Source: Planctomycetota bacterium
Lineage (GTDB): Bacteria > Planctomycetota > Phycisphaerae > Sedimentisphaerales > Anaerobacaceae
DNA: 64,000 nt
NCBI GenBank assembly: GCA_019456255.1
Contig: VRUG01000004.1
Span: forward strand, 124,001 to 188,000
Reading direction: 5' to 3'
Part shown: positions 56,780 to 64,000 of the stretch, piece by piece
How the letters are laid out: each line of letters begins with the position of its first letter
How positions within the stretch are numbered: position 1 is the first letter of the stretch
Notes under the pieces: generated by a model
The model's input: the letters and a program-made list of their open reading frames with translations, nothing else
Told to the model about the DNA's origin: nothing
Database searches by the model: none
Made by a program: the position numbers and the translations under genes

Positions 56780-57356
56780 GACCTCACCTCATTTCTGCAA
56801 ACTCAATCCTTAATACACTCACTCTCATTACCTCTCTAACACCTCTACGTACAACAACACCAATTAGTACGAAATAATCCGACTTCCCCCCGGATTATTA
56901 ACCAAAATACCCACCCCGCCATTTTGGCATGCCGCCCCCATAAATTAAAACTCTTGCGCAGGGGGTTTTGTCTTTACTCCTTTTATCTTTTATTCGCGTT
57001 TATTCGTGTTAATTCGTGTTAATTCGCGGTTCAATATTTTGCTTTTTTCTCTGTGGCTATGTCTTTCATCCTTTTTCATCCTGCAATCCTGTCTAAAAAA
57101 ACTCTGTGTTCTCTGTGGCTAAAAATCTGTGTTAATCTGCCTTAATCCGTGTCCATCTGTGGAGGCTGTTTTTCGGGCTTCCTCATTGATTCCTCATTCG
57201 GACTTCCTAATTCAACATTCTCTTTCCCGCTTGTCCCCATGTTTAGATTCATTTATGAATCTATGGGGGACATCGTCTCGCATTTAGCACTTGTATCTCT
57301 CCCTTCCCTCCGTTATCGTATACACCAAATAAAAACAAATTTTAAGGACCATTCAT
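56780..57356. other. intergenic region with repeat modules
   Basis: No credible gene; a frame spanning 57149-57745 on the plus strand is a shadow of the next gene and repeat DNA. It holds repeated phrases (TTCGTGTTAATTCG, TCTGTGGCTA, AATCTGTGTTAATCTG) and one CCCCAT/ATGGGG hairpin. Confidence 0.55.
57235..57270. repeat. CCCCAT/ATGGGG hairpin repeat, copy 3
   Basis: CCCCATGTTTAGATTCATTT followed by ATGAATCTATGGGGGA. Same element as at 37121 and 37269. Confidence 0.85.
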
Positions 57357-58136
57357 ATGCCGGATACTTTCGCTATTACCGTAATTTTCATCGTCGTCTC
57401 AACCCTCATCGCAGCTTTCGTAAAAAGAACAAAAAGGGACAAATGCCTGAAAGACTTCGCAGGCAACACCGTAACCCTGAACCTAACCGCCGCCCGAACC
57501 ACAGCCGGAAAACTCCGAGTCGAAAATACAGGCCTCGAACTAACCTACCCCCCGGACACCGATACCAACACGAAGCGAAGCGCAGAGCCCAGAATGGAAA
57601 AGACAAGCTACATACTATACAAACACGAGTTCCCAAACATACAAACCCTCATCCGCTACCACGACCACCTAAGCGAGCAAAACAAAATACAAAGAAACGC
57701 CCAGCTGGAAAAAACTTACCACCCAAACACTTTACAAAAATCTAAAAGAAAAATTCAAAACATCTTCAAAACCGTCAGGGACTCAATCGCAGAAGTCGTA
57801 AACCTCCTCATGAGCCGTGCAAAAGCATCCACCGTCGGAACAACCCTAACCTCGCAGGACAAATATGTCACCCAAATGAAAAACGAACTCATGGGCTCTG
57901 TCGGCACATCATACGAACCACTCCTCGAAAGACATATAGGCCATAAAGTCATACTCGAACTCATCAACGCCGACAAAATCTCAGAACATATCGGAGTACT
58001 AAAGGAATATACCGCCAACTTCATCGAAATTATGGACGTCGACTACAAAGACAACCCCGACTCCGATACCCCCGCAAAAAAAACCGACCTCATCGTACCA
58101 AGAAACCTTGGACTTATAAGAAACCTCGCAGAATAA
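57357..58136 (+). CDS. unknown protein with N-terminal membrane anchor
   Basis: A 259-residue protein with one N-terminal membrane helix (FAITVIFIVVSTLIAAFV) and a cytoplasmic remainder: a beta-rich part (GNTVTLNLTAARTTAGKLRV), a helical part (RKIQNIFKTVRDSIAEVVNL) and a C-terminal HKVILELINADKISEHIGVL segment. I recognise no family. Residues about 71-79 (NTKRSAEPR) are encoded by the repeat module ACGAAGCGAAGCGCAGAGCC, also found between genes at 27205 and 58898, so repeat DNA has been inserted in frame. AAGGA precedes the ATG. Confidence 0.7.
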   Translation: MPDTFAITVIFIVVSTLIAAFVKRTKRDKCLKDFAGNTVTLNLTAARTTAGKLRVENTGLELTYPPDTDTNTKRSAEPRMEKTSYILYKHEFPNIQTLIRYHDHLSEQNKIQRNAQLEKTYHPNTLQKSKRKIQNIFKTVRDSIAEVVNLLMSRAKASTVGTTLTSQDKYVTQMKNELMGSVGTSYEPLLERHIGHKVILELINADKISEHIGVLKEYTANFIEIMDVDYKDNPDSDTPAKKTDLIVPRNLGLIRNLAE

Positions 58137-58140
58137 CTCC

Positions 58141-58737
58141 CTACTGCTTCAGATAATATGTCACCCCCGACATTATCATATGAACACCTATCGCCGCGAT
58201 AAACATACACATCACCTTCGAGAACACCAGACAAAACAGCTTACCCAAAATCCGCTCCAATGGCTCAAGAAAATGCATTATCAGCCATAGCAGGAAAAAC
58301 ACCACACCTATCGCAACAAGCGCAACAATTCCCCCTGACTGCTCAAGAGTCGTCAAACTTGTCACCATCGCACCCGGCCCCGCCAACAAAGGACACGCCA
58401 GCGGAACACAACCTATCTCATAAGGACTCAGGTTCCCGCTAACCGATATCGAACGACGAAGAGTACCGAACAGCAAATGGTCTATCGCGATTATCAAAAG
58501 CAGTATCCCACCAGCTATCTGCAAATCGTAGATCCCAATATGAAACACACTCGACAGTATCTGCCTGCCTGCGAACGAAAATATCACCAGGATACAAATT
58601 CCGACAATTATCGCCGTATTAAACGCCTTCCTACTCTGCCCATCAGGAACATGCTCGCTGATATTCACAAATATCGGAATATTCCCTATCGGGTCCACTA
58701 TCGCAAACAACGCCAGTATCGCCTCAACATAAACCAT
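58141..58737 (-). CDS. MarC-family integral membrane protein
   Basis: A 198-residue protein with about six membrane helices, of the MarC/UPF0056 family: LALFAIVDPIGNIPIFVNI, then GGILLLIIAIDHLLFG, and PLACPLLAGPGAMVTSLTTLEQ. These NPIGN/AGPG-type motifs are diagnostic. The role is unknown; despite the name the family has no proven link to multidrug resistance. I start it at 58737 (MVYVEAILAL), because AAAGGA lies upstream; the frame extends to 58770. Its end nearly meets that of the unknown anchored protein. Confidence 0.88.
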   Translation of the reverse strand: MVYVEAILALFAIVDPIGNIPIFVNISEHVPDGQSRKAFNTAIIVGICILVIFSFAGRQILSSVFHIGIYDLQIAGGILLLIIAIDHLLFGTLRRSISVSGNLSPYEIGCVPLACPLLAGPGAMVTSLTTLEQSGGIVALVAIGVVFFLLWLIMHFLEPLERILGKLFCLVFSKVMCMFIAAIGVHMIMSGVTYYLKQ

Positions 58738-58866
58738 TGCAAATTCCTTTAATTTTTCACATCCTAACATCTTATCGGTTCATTCTTTCACATTTCTTCA
58801 CCAAACATAAAAATCATTATTGACGCCAACCCAAATCTTGCCTATCATAACTCAAATTTCAACTTG

Positions 58867-58950
58867 CCCCCATAGCCAGACACCGCGTTTTTCGGACACG
58901 AAGCGAAGAGCCCGATGTCGTTTCGGATTTATTAAATAAATCTATGGGGA
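58867..58950. repeat. CCCCAT/ATGGGG hairpin repeat, copy 4, with a second module nested inside
   Basis: CCCCATAG (58867) and ATCTATGGGG (58940) are the ends of the hairpin element, but its centre contains GACACGAAGCGAAGAGCCCG and ATGTCGTTTCGG, a module found alone elsewhere. One repeat seems to have inserted into another. Confidence 0.7.
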
Positions 58951-58970
58951 AATTCGCCAAAGGTAATACC

Positions 58971-59897
58971 GTGACAAAGAACACCATAAAAAACATACTC
59001 CCATCGACCTTGCCGCACCAGCTGCTCGACGAAAACCTCATCACTTCATGGATCGCCGAAATCACAAACACCCCAAAAAACACCGTCACCGCCAGATTAA
59101 AAGACGAATTCAACTCACCTGGCATTAATGTCGCCCGAGACTTCAAAAAAGCAAACCTCACTCCGTACACTTGGTCCCCTGCCCTCGGAGACTTCTACAA
59201 AAACACCGACGCATTCCTATACGAGCTCGTCATCTGGAACCTAAACCGCCTAAAACGCCGAATGAGACGACGACTCGCAAATTTCCTACATAGCCCCAAA
59301 AAACACCCAAACGTCCTCATCATAGGTGACGGCCTAGGATGCGATTCGCTCTACCTCGCACAATCCGGATACAATGTCACTTACTTCGAACTGCCAGGAT
59401 ACTCCTCCACCTTCGCAAAAAAACTTTTCTCACTCTACCCAAAAAATATCACCGTCCTCACCAATCCTGATGACATCCGCCGCGAATATTACGACGCTGT
59501 CATCTGCCTCGACGTACTCGAACACGTACCCAACCCGCCAGACTTCATAAAAAACATCACAACATACCTAAAACAAAACGGCATACTCATAACGCATACA
59601 CCATTCTTCATGATACACCCCTCAAACCCAACACATCTGAAACAGAACCGAAAATTTAGCGGCTCACTAAAACTATTCAGACGCCAGGGTCTAAAATTTG
59701 TCGAAGGAAGAATAGACTGGAACCCTATCGTACTGCAAAAAAAATCCCAAAACTCGAATTTCTCACTAACACAATTCGCAAAACTAATCGCAGTAAAAAC
59801 CACAGGACTATACCTCGCACTCGGAAGATTCTCCAACGCACCATTCAAATGGGTAGATTCATACAGAAAAAACAAAAACAAATGGCTGGAAAAATAA
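58971..59897 (+). CDS. SAM-dependent class I methyltransferase
   Basis: A 308-residue protein. The SAM-binding motif VLIIGDGLGCDSLYLAQSG is followed by VTYFELPG, YDAVICLDVLEHVPNPPDF and LKQNGILITHTPF, the usual order in class I methyltransferases. The substrate is unknown. I start it at the GTG at 58971, behind AAAGG; an ATG at 58944 in the same frame lies inside the hairpin repeat, so the repeat could add 9 residues. Confidence 0.82.
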   Translation: MTKNTIKNILPSTLPHQLLDENLITSWIAEITNTPKNTVTARLKDEFNSPGINVARDFKKANLTPYTWSPALGDFYKNTDAFLYELVIWNLNRLKRRMRRRLANFLHSPKKHPNVLIIGDGLGCDSLYLAQSGYNVTYFELPGYSSTFAKKLFSLYPKNITVLTNPDDIRREYYDAVICLDVLEHVPNPPDFIKNITTYLKQNGILITHTPFFMIHPSNPTHLKQNRKFSGSLKLFRRQGLKFVEGRIDWNPIVLQKKSQNSNFSLTQFAKLIAVKTTGLYLALGRFSNAPFKWVDSYRKNKNKWLEK

Positions 59898-59945
59898 ACC
59901 CCCAACACCTACCACACTATTCCAACCACCACAATATAAAAAAAG

Positions 59946-60020
59946 GGTGAAAGAGGGGAGTCGAACCCCCGACCCCTGGATCCACAATCCAGTGCTCTAA
60001 CCAGCTGAGCTACTTCCACC
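59946..60020 (-). tRNA. tRNA-His (anticodon GTG)
   Basis: Read on the minus strand, the sequence folds into a cloverleaf: acceptor GGTGGAAG/CTTTCACC (eight pairs including the extra G-1:C73 typical of tRNA-His, one G-T), D arm GCTC..GAGC, anticodon arm CTGGA-TTGTGGA-TCCAG with GTG, and T arm GGGGG-TTCGACT-CCCCT. CCA is not encoded. A run of T follows directly. Confidence 0.95.
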
Positions 60021-60166
60021 AAATATTCGCCAAATGACGAAAAAACGATTCTAACAAAACACTACTCTACAGTCAATACCATTGTCATTGCGAGCGAAGC
60101 GCGGCAATCTCGCCTTTTGTCATCCTGAGTGACCTGTCCCCAAGGGAAACGAAGGATCTCGCTCGT

Positions 60167-60202
60167 CCCCATCGCCAGATTTAGCTATAAATCTATGGGG
60201 AA
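60167..60202. repeat. CCCCAT/ATGGGG hairpin repeat, copy 5
   Basis: CCCCATCGCCAGATTTAGCT followed by ATAAATCTATGGGGAA. The core differs (AGATTTA-GC-TATAAATCT), with changes on both arms that keep pairing. Confidence 0.8.
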
Positions 60203-60292
60203 CTATAAGCTATGACTGAACCATTAATCTTTAGGTTTTTCCGTCCTCCATAGCTTTACGCGGAGGAGGATTGGCGACGAAGGGTTATGCCT

Positions 60293-60416
60293 AGCAGGAG
60301 CCTTGCCCTGCACTCAACGCAGTAGCGGGAGCCTTGCCCTGCACTCAACGCAGTAGCAGGAGCCTTGCCCTGCACTCAACGCAGTAGCAGGAGCCTTGCC
60401 CTGCACTCAACGCAGT
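60293..60416. repeat. 31-bp tandem repeat, four copies
   Basis: Unit AGCAGGAGCCTTGCCCTGCA followed by CTCAACGCAGT at 60293, 60324, 60355 and 60386; one copy has AGCGGG. The units are contiguous with no spacers. Confidence 0.95.
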
Positions 60417-60641
60417 GCAGGGTTTCACTGGACTTTAAACCACTTTTATGATATAATACCCCTAACATGCCTGCCCTGAGCACGGTCGAAGGGGGGATCC
60501 GATTCACCATTTCACTATAAAATCAACCTTTGCATAGCAAAGCTCATAGGACTAAATACTATTCACTATCGACTAGCCACTATAAATTCTTGCCATAACT
60601 GCTGCTTCTCAACTTTCGCCGCCGCACCTACGCGTGCCCCC

Positions 60642-61253
60642 CTGATATGCAGACAGCAATACCGCCGCGAAGGAACATGGACCGTCCAACCCCTCACTAA
60701 CAGCTGCAAAAACTTCTACCCTGCCCGTTCTGCCGACCCAAAAAACAACGCTCCACGCATCATACCACTAACACAAGGACAATTCGTAATAATTGACGCT
60801 GAAGACTATCGGCGGCTTAGTAAATTTAGATGGTATGCGAGAAAATCGCATAATACATACTACGCTGTAAGAAAACACAAAGGAAAATCGGTAAAAATGC
60901 ACCGAGAGATAAAAAATGCTCCGGAGCACCTGGTTGTTGATCATATTGACCATGACGGCCTAAACAATAGAAAAGAAAATCTTCGGCTTTGCACTTACGC
61001 GCAAAACGCGAAAAATATTAAAAGCTGTGCTAAAAAAAGTTCTATTTATAAGGGTGTGTATTGGCATAAAGGCACGAAAAAGTGGGCTGTTCAGATAACT
61101 TGTGATGGCAAATCGCACCATTTAGGGTATTTCGATGATCAAACCGCCGCTGCTAAGGCTTATGATATAGCTGCGACAAAGCTCCACGGTGAGTTTGCAA
61201 GCCTGAATTTCCCTGATATTTCACCAAAAATCACTATTGATAAACTTCCTTAA
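60642..61253 (+). CDS. HNH endonuclease with AP2 domain, start unclear
   Basis: A homing-endonuclease-like protein. IPLTQGQFVIIDAEDYRRL and FRWYARKSHNTYYAVR lead into the HNH motif VDHIDHDGLNNRKENLRLCT, and the end is an AP2 DNA-binding domain (SSIYKGVYWHKGTKKWAVQI, HHLGYFDDQTAAAKAYD, LNFP). This is a common paralogous family in related genomes. The frame is open from 60480 to 61253, but the first ATG is at 60897 inside the conserved part, and no GTG or TTG occurs in frame before it. I give the CTG at 60642 as a tentative start. The gene may have lost its start or use a non-standard one. Confidence 0.7.
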   Translation: MICRQQYRREGTWTVQPLTNSCKNFYPARSADPKNNAPRIIPLTQGQFVIIDAEDYRRLSKFRWYARKSHNTYYAVRKHKGKSVKMHREIKNAPEHLVVDHIDHDGLNNRKENLRLCTYAQNAKNIKSCAKKSSIYKGVYWHKGTKKWAVQITCDGKSHHLGYFDDQTAAAKAYDIAATKLHGEFASLNFPDISPKITIDKLP

Positions 61254-61300
61254 TAACATTATAATCCTGGTTGTACTGAATAAGGAGGTTTTGTTAGAGA

Positions 61301-64000
61301 ATGGAATCCTGTGTAATTGAAATCACTTCTGCCGCTGCGAAGCATGGCAATTTAAATATAGGCAAATGCGGCCTTTCTTTTTTTCCTTCCGACGTTTTTG
61401 GTGGTTCGTCTCGAGATGATTATCTCGGAGTTCCAATTACTATAAAAGCCAAAGGCTTAAAAGAACCCATCAAAACCGACATCCCCACCCATAAAATCAA
61501 TAAGAAACCCCGAGGAATTTTCCGGGAGCGTGCTTGGGTAAAAGAATTTGTACGGGCTAATAAATTAATCCCAGGCGACAAGGTTACAATTAGACATAAA
61601 CAAAATAGAACCTATGAACTCGTCCCACATCTAAGAAAACTTACATATATCAGCCTTTTTAGTAATGCGGGGATAGGTTGCTACGGATTTAAACAAGCCG
61701 GATTCAATTGTGTCGCAACAAACGAATTACTTGAAGAAAGGCTATCCATACAGAAATACAATGACAAATGCAAATTCCAATCTGGGTATATCTGTGGTGA
61801 CATCACCAAGCCGGAAATAAAAAACAAAATTTTTGATGAAATTAGTACTTGGAGATTAGAAGAGAAAGTAAAAGATATTGATGTTGTGATTGCCACTCCT
61901 CCGTGTCAGGGAATATCAGTGGCCAATCACAAGAAGAAAAACGAGATCAACAGAAACTCTCTTATTGTTGAATCGTTAATCTTAACCCGAGAGATAAATC
62001 CAAAGTTTTTTATATTTGAAAATGTAAGGGGTTTTCTTAAAGCAATTTGTAGAGATAAGAATGGAGAACTTAAACCAATCAAAGATGCCATTGAGTTTCA
62101 TCTAGGAAATTACAATATCATTCATAGCGTTATAAATTTTTTGGATTACGGTAATCCCTCAAGTAGAACTAGAACACTAATATTGGGAGTTCGTAAGGAC
62201 TTATCCGAGATAACACCATTGGACATTTTCCCTGAATCTGAAAAGCTTCCAACATTAAGAAAGTCAATCGGCCATTTTAAAAAGCTTTCAAAAATGGGGG
62301 AAATTGATCCTGATGATATATTCCATAATTTTAGAAAATACCCAAAACATATGGAAACCTGGATTAGCGACCTTGAAGAAGGAAAGTCTGCATTTGATCA
62401 GGACGATGCCAGAAAAAGGCCACATCAAATTTGTGATGGCAAAATCATACCTAATAAGAATAAAAATGGTGATAAATATAGTAGGTGCCTATGGAACAAG
62501 CCCGGCTTCTGTATACATACAAGAAATGACCAACTTGCAAGCCAGAAAACAATACACCCGGAGGACAATAGAGTTTTTTCCATACGAGAAGTTGCGACCT
62601 TAATGTCAGTGCCCAAAGATTTTAAATGGGCCTCGCAATCTCTTGAAACTCTTAATGCGTTAACGTACGAAGAAAAACGAAAATTTCTAAAGAAAAACGA
62701 ACTCAACATAAGAAGAACTCTTGGCGAGGCAGTTCCGACCAGAATCTTTGAAAAGATTGCAAATAAGATACGCTTTTTTGTAGAAAATGAAAAAATTACT
62801 GACAAGAATATTGAAAAAACTATTGAAGATAATAATCTTCAGGACTTTTCCCATCTTTTGGCTTATTTAGAAAGTAATATTAAAAAATATGATTTTAGTG
62901 AACTTTCTAAAATCGCAGAGTTGGCTAACGCTAAACGTCTTCATAATGCTGCATACTACACCTCCCAGGATATTTGCTATAACATAATAAAAGATTTGCC
63001 TGATTTTACGAAAAAGAGAGAAATAAACATTCTTGAACCAGCTGTGGGTACAGGCAACTTTCTGCCACTACTGTTTTGTAAGTATAAAAACATAGAAAAG
63101 GTCAATCTTGACTTAGTCGACATTGACCATTGCTCTTTAAAGCTGCTTAAGCTTCTATTAAGAAAGATGAAAATACCTAATAATTTTAAAATCAATTATA
63201 TTAATGGTGATTTTCTTAATGGAAGCACTTGTTATTGCAAACAGTACGATTTAGTGATTGGGAATCCACCATTTAAGAAGATTACAAAACAGAAAGAGCT
63301 TCTAGCAAACTACAAGAAGGGGGCATTTAACACCAATACAAATAATCTTTTCTCGTTCTTTATCGAAAAATCATTGCTGCTAGGTGATTATGTTGCCCTT
63401 ATTGTTCCAAAGAGCCTGCTCTCAACTCCAGAGTTTAATAAGACAAGAGAGTTGCTCGACAGGCATAAACTAATTAAGATTTCCGATTATGGTGAGAAAG
63501 CCTTTAAAATAAAAATTGAAACTATCGGTATTATTGTCAAAAGCATTTTAAATGAAAACAAAGGCAACCTTGTAAAGATTGAGTCATATACCCTAAGAGA
63601 AACCCGTCACTTTCCGCAAAACCATATCTGCAACTCTATATATCCATACTGGCTTATTTATCGAAATGATTTTTTTGATAAGGTGGCAAAGCGTATAATC
63701 TTTAATATTTTTTCTGTATTTAGAGATCGCCAAATAACAAACAGGCTGTTAAGTAACCGTGGCAAGTATCGTGTTCTGAAATCGAGAAATGTAGAGAGCA
63801 ATCGCACCAGAAAACTGAATGGTTATGATTGCTACATAGACAATTTAGACGGCTTAAGTGTTGCCAAATTCCTAAACAAGGAAAAGGTTGTTATGATTCC
63901 AAATCTGACCTATAACCCTAGAGCTTGCTTTTTGCCACGTAATACTATCACAGATGGGTCAGTAGCATTAGCAACACCAATTAACGGGTATGATGTCAGC
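61301..64000 (+). CDS. fused C5-cytosine and N6-adenine DNA methyltransferase, 3' end outside window
   Basis: The frame is open from the ATG at 61301, behind TAAGGAGG, to the window end (900 codons). Residues about 73-107 (RERAWVKEFVRANKLIPGDK) resemble a B3/EcoRII-N-like DNA-binding barrel. Residues 115-490 are a C5-cytosine methyltransferase: SLFSNAGIGCYGFKQAGF (motif I), TPPCQGIS with the catalytic cysteine (about 200), FENVRG (motif VI), SSRTRTLILGVR (motif VIII) and GEAVPTRIFEKIA (motif X). From about 550 on is an N6-adenine methyltransferase: YYTSQDICYNIIKDL, ILEPAVGTGNFLPLL (SAM) and YDLVIGNPPF (catalytic). The DNA is AT-rich compared with neighbours. Probably part of a restriction-modification system with an asymmetric target. 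Confidence 0.9.
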   Translation, partial: MESCVIEITSAAAKHGNLNIGKCGLSFFPSDVFGGSSRDDYLGVPITIKAKGLKEPIKTDIPTHKINKKPRGIFRERAWVKEFVRANKLIPGDKVTIRHKQNRTYELVPHLRKLTYISLFSNAGIGCYGFKQAGFNCVATNELLEERLSIQKYNDKCKFQSGYICGDITKPEIKNKIFDEISTWRLEEKVKDIDVVIATPPCQGISVANHKKKNEINRNSLIVESLILTREINPKFFIFENVRGFLKAICRDKNGELKPIKDAIEFHLGNYNIIHSVINFLDYGNPSSRTRTLILGVRKDLSEITPLDIFPESEKLPTLRKSIGHFKKLSKMGEIDPDDIFHNFRKYPKHMETWISDLEEGKSAFDQDDARKRPHQICDGKIIPNKNKNGDKYSRCLWNKPGFCIHTRNDQLASQKTIHPEDNRVFSIREVATLMSVPKDFKWASQSLETLNALTYEEKRKFLKKNELNIRRTLGEAVPTRIFEKIANKIRFFVENEKITDKNIEKTIEDNNLQDFSHLLAYLESNIKKYDFSELSKIAELANAKRLHNAAYYTSQDICYNIIKDLPDFTKKREINILEPAVGTGNFLPLLFCKYKNIEKVNLDLVDIDHCSLKLLKLLLRKMKIPNNFKINYINGDFLNGSTCYCKQYDLVIGNPPFKKITKQKELLANYKKGAFNTNTNNLFSFFIEKSLLLGDYVALIVPKSLLSTPEFNKTRELLDRHKLIKISDYGEKAFKIKIETIGIIVKSILNENKGNLVKIESYTLRETRHFPQNHICNSIYPYWLIYRNDFFDKVAKRIIFNIFSVFRDRQITNRLLSNRGKYRVLKSRNVESNRTRKLNGYDCYIDNLDGLSVAKFLNKEKVVMIPNLTYNPRACFLPRNTITDGSVALATPINGYDVS

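Larger units (their letters stand above)
60021..60479. other. repeat-rich intergenic region next to tRNA-His
   Basis: No gene. It contains CATTGCGAGCGAAGCGCGGCAATC-type palindromes, a CCCCAT/ATGGGG hairpin, TCCTCCATAGCTTTACGCGGAGGAGGA (also in part at 37200), a 31-bp tandem array, and CTGCCCTGAGCACGGTCGAA at 60471. Confidence 0.65.

Noticed and set aside
57149-57745. 198-codon plus-strand frame before and within the anchored-protein gene
   Set aside because: It starts in repeat DNA and then overlaps a better gene in another frame; the translation is strongly basic and unstructured.
60293-60416. Possible short CRISPR array
   Set aside because: The 31-bp units are contiguous; there are no unique spacers and no cas genes in the window.

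Overview
The window looks like a chromosome segment from a Planctomycetota bacterium, most likely of the class Phycisphaerae. This is an inference from gene content: a group of PEP-CTERM secreted proteins, an H...DG prepilin-like protein, GH16/GH30 polysaccharidases with a dockerin-like module, an HNH-AP2 endonuclease of a type common in these genomes, and AT-leaning DNA rich in short intergenic palindromes. I ran no database search.

Layout. 1-5.5 kb is a leucine operon (leuA-leuC-leuD-leuB) with two additions: a GxxExxY gene remnant and a gene for a possible nucleotide-cyclase-like protein. 5.5-9.7 kb holds purC, an HD phosphohydrolase, a cupin, a coiled-coil lipoprotein and a metallophosphoesterase. 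9.8-13 kb is an arginine operon (argB-small membrane protein-argD-argF). It is followed by an unfamiliar two-gene cassette (nuclease-like plus a 92-residue protein) and then rdgB, topA and a GroES-like gene. 18-23 kb has a GH30 hydrolase, two PEP-CTERM proteins and an aminotransferase. 24-27 kb is guaB-guaA. 28-33 kb has a PAP2 phosphatase, GTP-type PEP carboxykinase and an orphan sigma-54 activator. 33.5-37 kb is a large GH16 enzyme with a structured leader. 37-41 kb has an MFS transporter, a secreted protein and a degenerate receiver domain.

41.0-45.2 kb is the most unusual stretch. Four tandem units of about 120 bp, each with two hairpins and a CTTCTCCTCCTT-type anti-Shine-Dalgarno run, sit between the degenerate receiver and four PEP-CTERM genes, two of which are broken. 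One unit also encodes, on the minus strand, a 27-residue hydrophobic peptide behind a strong ribosome binding site. The array therefore resembles either tandem small regulatory RNAs or a type I toxin-antitoxin repeat locus.

45-59 kb contains a nucleoside deoxyribosyltransferase/dGTPase pair, an HDOD-GAF histidine kinase with repeat DNA inserted in frame, a receiver/HTH protein, an NB-ARC-TPR (STAND) protein, trmB, an isochorismatase-like protein, a hemerythrin-like protein, a MarC-family protein and a methyltransferase. After tRNA-His at 60 kb come repeats, an HNH-AP2 gene with no conventional start codon, and a large fused C5-cytosine/N6-adenine DNA methyltransferase that runs off the right edge and probably belongs to a restriction-modification system.

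A recurring theme is a set of short palindromic repeats found between genes and, in several cases, inside or overlapping reading frames.
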